NCBI RefSeq assembly: GCF_024213195.1
Contig: NZ_JANAVF010000013.1
Coordinates: 176,040 to 240,039, forward strand
Source: Streptomyces sp. TBY4
GTDB taxonomy: Bacteria; Actinomycetota; Actinomycetes; Streptomycetales; Streptomycetaceae
Direction of reading: 5' to 3'
DNA: 64,000 nt
Below the pieces are notes generated by a model that worked only from the letters and a program-made list of their open reading frames with translations, was not told where the DNA came from and searched no databases. Positions 27,666 to 37,802 of the stretch are shown one piece after another (position 1 is the stretch's first letter; each line of letters opens with the position of its first letter). The position numbers and the translations under genes were made by a program.

Positions 27666-27685
27666 GGTCCGGCGTAACCCGGACC
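27666..27685 (+). promoter_or_regulatory. Small hairpin just upstream of the infB ribosome-binding site
   Basis: GGTCCGG (27666-27672) pairs with CCGGACC (27679-27685), ending five bases before AAGGAG. It is preceded by three copies of CGATGAG[CT]A (27614-27650). It could tune infB translation. Confidence 0.4.
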
Positions 27686-27698
27686 TAAAAGGAGCGAA

Positions 27699-30836
<3,138 letters not shown>

Positions 30837-30876
30837 GCGCGAGGCGGTTCGCACCGTGTCGTAGGCAGCTGTAACA

Positions 30877-30915
30877 CCGGGGCCGGTCGGCGGAATATCC
30901 GTCGATCGGCCCCGG
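30877..30915 (+). terminator. Palindrome after infB
   Basis: CCGGGGCCGGTCG (30877-30889) can pair with CGATCGGCCCCGG (30903-30915), with a one-base mismatch and a 13-base loop. Transcription may read through into the DUF503 gene. Confidence 0.55.
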
Positions 30916-30999
30916 CCGTTGCGTGTACGGTTCTGATGACCCTGCCGCGCGACGGCCGGCAGGCCACCGAACCCGCACCGGCGGGATATCCGGAACTGC

Positions 31000-31293
31000 A
31001 TGTACGTGGGGACTCTGTCCTTCGATCTGCTCCTCGGCGACGTTCACTCGCTGAAGGAGAAACGCTCCGTCGTCCGGCCCATCGTGGCCGAGCTCCAGCG
31101 CAAGTTCTCTGTGAGCGCGGCCGAAGTGGGCGACCAGGACCTGCACCGCAGGGCCCGTATAGGGGTCGCTCTGGTGAGTGGGGACACGGGGTTCCTCTCG
31201 GATGTACTGGACCGCTGCGAGCGGCTGGTCGCGGCACGTCCGGAAGTGGAGCTGCTGTCGGTACGACGGCGGCTCCACGGTGATGAAGACTGA
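31000..31293 (+). CDS. DUF503 (YlxP-like) protein
   Basis: This 97-residue protein matches the DUF503/YlxP family, recognised by SLKEKRSVVRPIV near the N-terminus and by its constant position between infB and rbfA. The fold is a small alpha/beta sandwich; the function is not established, though the context suggests a ribosome-related role. The ATG is preceded by GGAACTGC. It is 27 bases upstream of rbfA. Confidence 0.88.
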   Translation: MYVGTLSFDLLLGDVHSLKEKRSVVRPIVAELQRKFSVSAAEVGDQDLHRRARIGVALVSGDTGFLSDVLDRCERLVAARPEVELLSVRRRLHGDED

Positions 31294-31320
31294 CCGCAAG
31301 ACGAAGAAGGAGACGGACCA

Positions 31321-31770
31321 GTGGCCGACAATGCGCGGGCGAAGAAGCTGGCGGACCTCATCCGGGAGGTGGTGGCCGAGAAGCTGCAGCGCGGCGTCAA
31401 GGACCCCCGCCTCGGTACGCACGTGACCATCACGGACACCAGGGTCACCGGCGACCTGCGGGAGGCCACGGTCTTCTACACGGTCTACGGCGACGACGAG
31501 GACCGGGCCAGTGCGGCAGCGGGCCTGGAGAGCGCCAAGGGCGTTCTGCGCTCCGCGGTCGGCCGGGCGGCGGGAACCAAGTTCACGCCCACCCTGACCT
31601 TCGTGGCGGACGCCCTCCCGGAGAACGCCAAGACCATCGAGGACCTCCTCGAGAAGGCGCGGACCTCCGACGCCCAGGTGCGCGAGGTGTCCTCCGGCGC
31701 CCAGTACGCCGGTGACGCCGACCCGTACAAGAAGCCGGGCGACGAGGACGAGGACGCAGCCGCGGAATGA
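31321..31770 (+). CDS. rbfA: 30S ribosome-binding factor RbfA
   Basis: This 149-residue protein has the KH-like RbfA fold: KLADLIREVVAEKLQRGVKDPRL at the N-terminus (split by family variation) and KFTPTLTFVAD in the last strand. An Asp/Glu-rich tail follows. It assists 16S rRNA 5'-end maturation and cold adaptation. The GTG start lies after GAAGGAGACGG. Its stop overlaps the truB ATG (ATGA). Confidence 0.96.
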   Translation: MADNARAKKLADLIREVVAEKLQRGVKDPRLGTHVTITDTRVTGDLREATVFYTVYGDDEDRASAAAGLESAKGVLRSAVGRAAGTKFTPTLTFVADALPENAKTIEDLLEKARTSDAQVREVSSGAQYAGDADPYKKPGDEDEDAAAE

Positions 31771-32675
31771 GCACCAACGCAGGGAAGACTCCGGACGGCC
31801 TGGTCATCGTCGACAAGCCGTCCGGATTCACTTCGCACGACGTGGTCGCCAAGATGCGCGGGATCGCGAAGACCCGCCGCGTCGGCCACGCCGGCACGCT
31901 CGACCCGATGGCGACGGGCGTGCTGGTCCTGGGCGTCGAGAAGGCCACCAAGCTCCTCGGCCACCTCGCGCTCACGGAGAAGGAGTACCTCGGCACCATC
32001 CGGCTGGGCCAGAACACCCTGACGGACGACGCCGAGGGCGAGATCACCTCGTCCACGGACGCCACCGGGGTCACCCGGGAGGGCGTGGACGCGGGCATCG
32101 CCAAGCTGTCCGGCGAGATCATGCAGGTCCCGTCCAAGGTCAGCGCCATCAAGATCAAGGGCGTGCGCTCCTACAAGCGCGCCCGCGACGGCGAGGACTT
32201 CGAGATCCCGGCCCGCCCGGTGACCGTCTCCTCGTTCCAGGTGTACGACATGCGCGAGGCGGAGGCCGAGGACGGCACCAAGGTCGTCGACCTGGTCGTC
32301 TCCGTGGTCTGCTCCAGCGGTACGTACATCCGCGCGCTCGCCCGGGACCTGGGCGCCGATCTCGGCGTCGGCGGACACCTCACGGCGCTGCGGCGCACGC
32401 GGGTGGGCCCGTACAAGATCGACCGGGCGCGCACGCTCGACCAGCTCCAGGAGGAGCTGACCGTCATGCCGATCGGCGACGCGGCCGCCGCCGCGTTCCC
32501 GCGCTGGCAGCTCGACGCCCGGCGGGCGTCCCTGCTGGCGAACGGCGTGCGGATCGACATGCCGGACGAGTACGAGCCCGGCAAGGCGGTCGCGGTCTAC
32601 GGGCCGGACGGGCAGCTGCTCGGGCTCGTCGAGAGCAAGGGCGGCAAGGCGAAGTCGCTGGCGGTCTTCGCCTGA
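31767..32675 (+). CDS. truB: tRNA pseudouridine-55 synthase TruB
   Basis: This 302-residue enzyme makes pseudouridine 55 in the T-loop of tRNAs. The catalytic Asp is D46 in GHAGTLDPMATG. YLGTIRLGQ and CSSGTYIRALARDLG are the other family motifs. A PUA-like C-terminal domain follows. It is translationally coupled to rbfA by a four-base overlap. Three 17-bp repeats and a hairpin follow its stop. Confidence 0.97.
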   Translation: MSTNAGKTPDGLVIVDKPSGFTSHDVVAKMRGIAKTRRVGHAGTLDPMATGVLVLGVEKATKLLGHLALTEKEYLGTIRLGQNTLTDDAEGEITSSTDATGVTREGVDAGIAKLSGEIMQVPSKVSAIKIKGVRSYKRARDGEDFEIPARPVTVSSFQVYDMREAEAEDGTKVVDLVVSVVCSSGTYIRALARDLGADLGVGGHLTALRRTRVGPYKIDRARTLDQLQEELTVMPIGDAAAAAFPRWQLDARRASLLANGVRIDMPDEYEPGKAVAVYGPDGQLLGLVESKGGKAKSLAVFA

Positions 32676-32683
32676 GGCGTCGG

Positions 32684-32734
32684 CTCTGTTTGACGTGGAG
32701 CTCTGTTCGATGTGGAGCTCTGTTTGACGTGGAG
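32684..32734 (+). repeat. Three contiguous 17-bp repeats downstream of truB
   Basis: CTCTGTTTGACGTGGAG at 32684 and 32718 is identical; the middle copy at 32701 differs at two positions. The third copy provides the start of the left arm of the terminator hairpin that follows. Confidence 0.85.
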
Positions 32735-32771
32735 CGGTGAGCGCACAAGGACTGCTGCTCACCGCTCCACG
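32728..32771 (+). terminator. 15-bp stem terminator after truB
   Basis: CGTGGAGCGGTGAGC (32728-32742) pairs perfectly with 32757-32771; the loop is 14 bases. The rest of the 270-base gap to 32945 shows no gene. Confidence 0.75.
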
Positions 32772-32945
32772 ACCCCCCTCGGGTAGGTCTCTATCCACCC
32801 GGCCCCCCTTATTCACCCGTCCGAGCAGGCGCTCGGAGTGAATGGAGGGAGCGAAAGGGGGCGCTTTCGCCTCGCGTGCTGTTCCCGCTGATCTTCACCG
32901 GCCTACGGTCGTGCCTACGGGGCACGCGCGGCGGGGAGTGGTGCG

Positions 32946-35900
32946 GTGACGGCGGAACTGATCAGGATCTGCGATCTCGCCGGGCGGCCGCGGGGGAGCG
33001 GGTTCGTCGCGGACGACCGCGGGACGGTGCTCACCAGCCACGAGGCGGTGGACGGACTGGCCCGGCTGGTCCTGCACGGGCCGGCGCCGGGGGAGCGGAC
33101 CTGGCTCGCGGGGGCCTCGGACGTGACCGCCCTGCCCGGGCTGGGGCTGGCGCTCGTACGGAGCGACGGGCTCGGGGTGCGGCCGCTGCCGGTCGCGCCG
33201 CGGGGGGTGATCGCTCCCGGGACCTACGTACGGCTGTCCGCGCGGGGCTGGCGCCAGGCGCGGGTGCTGGGCCCGGCCGGGGCAGCCGGCGCGCTCCCGG
33301 CCCTGGTGGACCTGGCCATCGGGACCGACGGCCGCGACGCGCTGAGGCTCGGCGGCGAGCCCTGCGGGGGTCCGGTCCTGGACGCCCGGACCGGAGCGGT
33401 GCTCGCGGTCCTGTGCACCGCTCCGCAGACGGAGCACCGATCCGGGGCTCTCGCCGTGCCGCTGGCCGCCGCGGCCGCCGCCGATCCGGGCGGGCCCCTC
33501 GCCGCGCTGCTGGAGCGCAATGCCGCCACCGTGCCGGGCTACGGCCCCGACCTGAACCTCGCCGGAGCCCTGCAGCTCACCGGGACCACCCTGGGCGCGG
33601 CCCTCGCCACCGGGGGCCCGGAGCCGGTGGACCGCCCGGCGATCGCCGCCGAACTGGACGCCTTCACCGCCGGGGACCGCCCGGTCCTCGCCCTGGTCGG
33701 CCGCCCCGGCACCGGCCGCACGACCGCCCTCGCCGCCCTGGCGGCCCGCCGCGCCCGCGGCCCGCGCCCGGCCCCGACCCTCTGGCTCCGCGGCGCCGAC
33801 CTGCGCGCCGAGGACACCTCACTGGCCGACGCGGTGGCGCGTGCGCTGGCGGAGGCGGCGCGGATCCTGGAGGTACCGGACCTGGGCCCGGGGGCGGGGT
33901 CGGCCCCGGCAGCAGGGGGAGCGCCGCCGACCGGAAACGGCCCGGCTGCGGGGTGTCCCGCCGGGCCCGCCTCCGACTCTGCCCCGGCCTCCGGATACGA
34001 CTCCGGGCCCGGATGGACCTCCGGCTCTGTCTGCGCCTCCGGGGCTGTCTCCGGTTTCGGCTCTGGCTCCGCTTTCGGTTCCGGGGCGGCCTCCGGCCCC
34101 GGGTCCGGCTCCGGCCCCGGTTCTGGCTTCGGGTGCGGGGTGGTGCACGGGGGCGAAGTGGTGGTGGGGCCGGCTTCGGTTGGGGGGTTGGCCGGGCGGG
34201 GGCTGCTTGTCGTGCTGGACGGGCCCGAGGAGATGCCGCCGCGGCTCGCCGGGCGGGCCGGGCCGTGGACCGCCGCCACCGCCGCCTGGCTGGAGGCGAC
34301 CGGGGCCCGGCTGGCCGTGGCGGCCCGGCCCGAGTACTGGGAGTCGGCCGGGCGGCTCTACCCGCAGCGGATGCTCCACCTCCCCGCCAGGCCGGCCCGG
34401 CGGCTGCCGCCCGCGGTGCCGGTCGGCGATCTCGCCCCGGAGGAGGCGGCGCAGCTCCGGGCCCGGCTGGGGATCCCGGCCGAGGCCGTCGCGGGAGCCG
34501 ACGCCCGCCACCCGCTCACGCTGCGGCTGCTCGCGGAGATCCGCGCGGCCGGGGTCACCGCGGGCAGTCCGTCGCGTGACGAGGTGTTCGCCGCGCACCT
34601 GGACCTGCTGTGCCTCCGCGTGGCCGTACGGGTGTCGGCCGCGCTCCCGCAGCCCCGTAGACCCGACGGGACCGACACGGCCGGGGTGTACGGGCCCGGC
34701 GCGGGCCGGCTGGCCGTACGGGTGGCCGGGCGGGTGCACGAAGCCGCCCGGCGCTGTCTGGGGCCGGGCCAGGGGCAGTTGGACCGGGCCTCCTTCGAGG
34801 AACTGTTCCCCTGGCGGTCGGGGTGGGCCTCCGCGGTGCTCACCGAGGGGCTGCTCGTGCCCGCCGGCGAGGGGTACCGCTTCGCCCACGAGGAGCTCGC
34901 CGACTGGGTGCAGGCCGCGCACCTGGACCTGCCCGCGGCCCTGGACACCCTGGGCCGGGACGTCCCCCGCCACCGCATCGGTCCCGTGCTGGAAGCCCTG
35001 TGCCTGCTTCCGCCCGGGGAGCGGGCGGCCGCACTGGAGCGGCTCGTGGCCCCGCTCGACGGGGCCGTCGGCCCCGAGCCCCGCTGGTGGGCCGCCCGCC
35101 TCCTCGCCGAGACCCTGCTGCGCGCCCCCGACGCCACCCCGTACCTCCCGGTCCTGCACGCCCTCGCCGGGCACCCGGCCGGGCCCGCGCCGTCCGGGGA
35201 GCACGGACCGGTTCCCTCCCCGCCGGCCGGATCCGCGGCGTACGCGGGTGCCCTGGGGAACCCGTGCCCGCCGGGCACCCCCGCGGGCGGGCCCACCGCG
35301 GCCGGCCGGCCGGACGCCGCCTCCGGGGACCCGGACGAGGGGGACGAGGGGGAGTTCGGGGCGTGGTTCTGGACCCGGGTGCGGATCGCCGAGGAGGACC
35401 GGTTCGAGCTGCTGCGGCGGCTGGTGCCCCGTGACCACCGGCTCCTCGACGCCGCCGCCCGGCGGCTGGTCCGGGCACCGCTGACGGTGCAGCCGCTGCT
35501 GTGCGGCTGGTTCCGCGACGAACGGCGGCTGCTCGGGCGGCCCGGGGCCACCGTCGCCACCGCCGCGCAGGCGCTGCTGCACACCCACCGCGGCCTTGCC
35601 GTAGACGACCTCGCGGAGGCGCTGGTCACCGCCGCGCACCCCCGCGCCGACGAGCTGCTCGCCGTACTCGCCGAGGACGAGCCCTCCGCCCTGAGCCGGG
35701 CCGTGGACCGCTGGGCCCACGACGAGCGGCCCGGCCGCCGGGTCGCGGCCGCCGCGTACGGGCCGCTCACCGCCCCGCACGTGCGGACCCCCGCCGACCG
35801 CGAACTGCTGCGCTACGCCGCGCAGACCCTCCTCGCCCGCCCCGGGGACGTCTCCCTGCACGGCAGCGCCCTCGGGATGCTGCTCCGCGATCCCCAGGTC

Positions 35901-36683
35901 CGGGCCCGCTACCTCCCCGAGGCCCTCGCCTGCTTCCGCGACCCCGCGCGCGGCCGCCGGCTGCCCGCCGCCGCGCTGGTCGCCGCCCTCCCCGTGCTGC
36001 CCGACCCGGACGCGGTGTTCGCCGTCCTGCGGGAGCGGGCCGACGGCGAGGTGGTGCGCGCACTGGCCGCGCTGACGACGCCGGGCCTGGCACGCCGCGC
36101 GGCCGACCTCGTACGGGACCACCTCGCGCGGCACCCGCAGGACGCCGCGCACGCCGCCGGGTTCGTGGAGCGGCGGCTCGAACAGGGGCTGGCCGCCGCC
36201 CCCGTGCTCCGCCCGCTCGTACGGGAGCTGCTGGGCTCCGGCCCGCCCCCGGTACGGGCCGCGCTGGCCGGCGTACTGGCCGCCCCGGGCACGGAGGCCT
36301 CGTACACCCTGCGCGGCGAGCTGGCCGAGGAGCTGCTGGGCGCGGAGCTCGACCCTTCGGTGCTCGATGCCTTCCTCGGCGCACTGGCCGCGGGCGCGGC
36401 CACCGGAGCGCCGGACCGCACCCGCGATCTGCTGCGGCGCACCGGGCGCCAACTGCTGCGGGCACCGGGCGGTCCGGCGGTCTTCGAGCGGCGCACGGTC
36501 GAGCTGGCGCGCTCCGAACCGGCCTTCGGCGCACTCGTGGCCTCCTGGCTGGAGTGGGAGCCGCAGGAGGCGGCGGCGCTGCTGGGGCCGGGTGCGCGCC
36601 GGACCGTCGGGACCCTCGCACACAGCGCCTCCCCGCCGGACGACGCCGATGATGGGCCGCGGGCACCGGCATGGCAGTCTTAG
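32946..36683 (+). CDS. Trypsin-like domain fused to a P-loop ATPase and helical repeats, with altered catalytic residues
   Basis: This is a 1245-residue protein. Residues 1-190 resemble a trypsin-like protease: GSGFVADDRGTVLTSHEAV places His at 32, and the nucleophile motif GxSGGP reads EPCGGPVLD with Cys at 140; the usual Asp before LAL appears to be Gly. A P-loop domain follows: Walker A is GRPGTGRT (252-259) with Arg at 258 in place of Lys, and a Walker B-like strand LLVVLDG ends at D425. Between them lies a Gly/Ser/Ala low-complexity insert (about 313-415). HPLTLRLLAEI (about 520) resembles the STAND/NACHT winged-helix boundary. The remainder is Arg/Leu/Ala helical repeat. Trypsin-STAND fusions are known in bacterial conflict systems; that role here is inference. 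Confidence 0.65.
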   Translation: MTAELIRICDLAGRPRGSGFVADDRGTVLTSHEAVDGLARLVLHGPAPGERTWLAGASDVTALPGLGLALVRSDGLGVRPLPVAPRGVIAPGTYVRLSARGWRQARVLGPAGAAGALPALVDLAIGTDGRDALRLGGEPCGGPVLDARTGAVLAVLCTAPQTEHRSGALAVPLAAAAAADPGGPLAALLERNAATVPGYGPDLNLAGALQLTGTTLGAALATGGPEPVDRPAIAAELDAFTAGDRPVLALVGRPGTGRTTALAALAARRARGPRPAPTLWLRGADLRAEDTSLADAVARALAEAARILEVPDLGPGAGSAPAAGGAPPTGNGPAAGCPAGPASDSAPASGYDSGPGWTSGSVCASGAVSGFGSGSAFGSGAASGPGSGSGPGSGFGCGVVHGGEVVVGPASVGGLAGRGLLVVLDGPEEMPPRLAGRAGPWTAATAAWLEATGARLAVAARPEYWESAGRLYPQRMLHLPARPARRLPPAVPVGDLAPEEAAQLRARLGIPAEAVAGADARHPLTLRLLAEIRAAGVTAGSPSRDEVFAAHLDLLCLRVAVRVSAALPQPRRPDGTDTAGVYGPGAGRLAVRVAGRVHEAARRCLGPGQGQLDRASFEELFPWRSGWASAVLTEGLLVPAGEGYRFAHEELADWVQAAHLDLPAALDTLGRDVPRHRIGPVLEALCLLPPGERAAALERLVAPLDGAVGPEPRWWAARLLAETLLRAPDATPYLPVLHALAGHPAGPAPSGEHGPVPSPPAGSAAYAGALGNPCPPGTPAGGPTAAGRPDAASGDPDEGDEGEFGAWFWTRVRIAEEDRFELLRRLVPRDHRLLDAAARRLVRAPLTVQPLLCGWFRDERRLLGRPGATVATAAQALLHTHRGLAVDDLAEALVTAAHPRADELLAVLAEDEPSALSRAVDRWAHDERPGRRVAAAAYGPLTAPHVRTPADRELLRYAAQTLLARPGDVSLHGSALGMLLRDPQVRARYLPEALACFRDPARGRRLPAAALVAALPVLPDPDAVFAVLRERADGEVVRALAALTTPGLARRAADLVRDHLARHPQDAAHAAGFVERRLEQGLAAAPVLRPLVRELLGSGPPPVRAALAGVLAAPGTEASYTLRGELAEELLGAELDPSVLDAFLGALAAGAATGAPDRTRDLLRRTGRQLLRAPGGPAVFERRTVELARSEPAFGALVASWLEWEPQEAAALLGPGARRTVGTLAHSASPPDDADDGPRAPAWQS
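33885..34190 (+). repeat. In-frame Gly/Ser/Ala minisatellite inside the protease-ATPase gene
   Basis: Between Walker A and Walker B the DNA is built from variations of GGCTCCGG/TTCCGG hexamers that encode alternating Gly-Ser, Gly-Ala and Gly-Phe. The repeat is translated in frame and interrupts the ATPase fold. Confidence 0.7.
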
Positions 36684-36740
36684 ACCTGCAATCGGCAATC
36701 AGGACGTGGGCCCACAGGGTTCGGGCGAGGAGCGGTCACA

Positions 36741-37697
36741 GTGCAGCGCTGGCGTGGCTTGGAGGACATCCCCCAGGACTGGGGACGCGGCGTCGTCACC
36801 ATCGGCTCCTACGACGGCGTCCACCGGGGTCATCAGCTGATCATCGGACGGGCCGTCGCCAAGGCGCGCGAGCTCGGAGTCCCCTCGGTCGTCGTCACCT
36901 TCAGCCCGCACCCGAGCGAGGTCGTCCGCCCCGGCAGCCACCCGCCGATCCTGGCCCCCTACGACCGGCGCGCCGAGCTGATGGCCGAGCTGGGCGTGGA
37001 CGCGCTGCTGATCCTGCCCTTCACGGCGGAGTTCTCGCAGCTGTCCCCGGCCGACTTCATCGTGAAGGTGCTCGTCGACAAGCTGCACGCGCTGGCCGTC
37101 ATCGAGGGGCCGAACTTCCGCTTCGGCCACAAGGCCGCCGGGAACGTCGAGTTCCTGCGGCAGCTCGGCTCCACCTACGACTACGAGGTCGAGGTCGTGG
37201 ACCTGGTGGAGCGCGGCGACGCGGGCGACGGCGTGCCGTTCTCCTCCACGCTCGCGCGCAAGCTGGTGGCCCAGGGCGACATGGACGGCGCGGCCGAGAT
37301 CCTGGGGCGCCCGCACCGGGTCGAGGGCGTCGTGGTGCGCGGTGCGCAGCGCGGGCGCGAGCTCGGCTACCCGACGGCGAACGTGGAGACGCAGCCGCAC
37401 ACCGCGATCCCGGCCGACGGGGTGTACGCGGGCTGGCTGACGGCGGACGGCGAGCGGATGCCGGCGGCGATCTCGGTCGGCACGAACGTGCAGTTCGACG
37501 CCACCGAGCGGACCGTGGAGGCGTACGCGATCGACCGGGTCGGCCTGGACCTGTACGGCATGCACGTGGCCGTCGACTTCCTCGCCTACGTGCGCGGGAT
37601 GGCGCGGTTCGAGTCGCTGGACGGGCTGCTGGAGGCCATCGCGGACGACGTGAAGCGTGCGCGGGTGCTGACGGACTCGTACGACGCGGAGCACTGA
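36741..37697 (+). CDS. ribF: Bifunctional riboflavin kinase / FAD synthetase
   Basis: This 318-residue enzyme makes FMN and FAD. The N-terminal adenylyltransferase domain carries the nucleotide motif GSYDGVHRGH (22-31) and RFGHKAAGN. The C-terminal riboflavin kinase domain carries the GYPTANV flavin/ATP motif and DFLAYVRG. The usual first-motif Phe is Tyr (SYDG), a conservative change. GTG at 36741 follows GGAGCGGTCACA. It ends the translation-gene cluster and converges with the ESX MinD-like gene. Confidence 0.95.
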   Translation: MQRWRGLEDIPQDWGRGVVTIGSYDGVHRGHQLIIGRAVAKARELGVPSVVVTFSPHPSEVVRPGSHPPILAPYDRRAELMAELGVDALLILPFTAEFSQLSPADFIVKVLVDKLHALAVIEGPNFRFGHKAAGNVEFLRQLGSTYDYEVEVVDLVERGDAGDGVPFSSTLARKLVAQGDMDGAAEILGRPHRVEGVVVRGAQRGRELGYPTANVETQPHTAIPADGVYAGWLTADGERMPAAISVGTNVQFDATERTVEAYAIDRVGLDLYGMHVAVDFLAYVRGMARFESLDGLLEAIADDVKRARVLTDSYDAEH

Positions 37698-37735
37698 CGG
37701 GCCCGCCGGCCCGCCGGCTTACTGGCTTACGGGTG

Positions 37736-37781
37736 AGGGCCTGTACCGTCCCGGGGATTCCGGGGGCGGTACGGGCCCTCG
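37736..37781. terminator. Bidirectional hairpin between ribF and the MinD-like gene
   Basis: GAGGGC pairs with GCCCTC at the ends and GTACCG with CGGTAC inside, with small internal loops. It lies between two convergent genes. Confidence 0.65.
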
Positions 37782-37802
37782 TGCGTGTGCCGGCTGCGCC
37801 GG

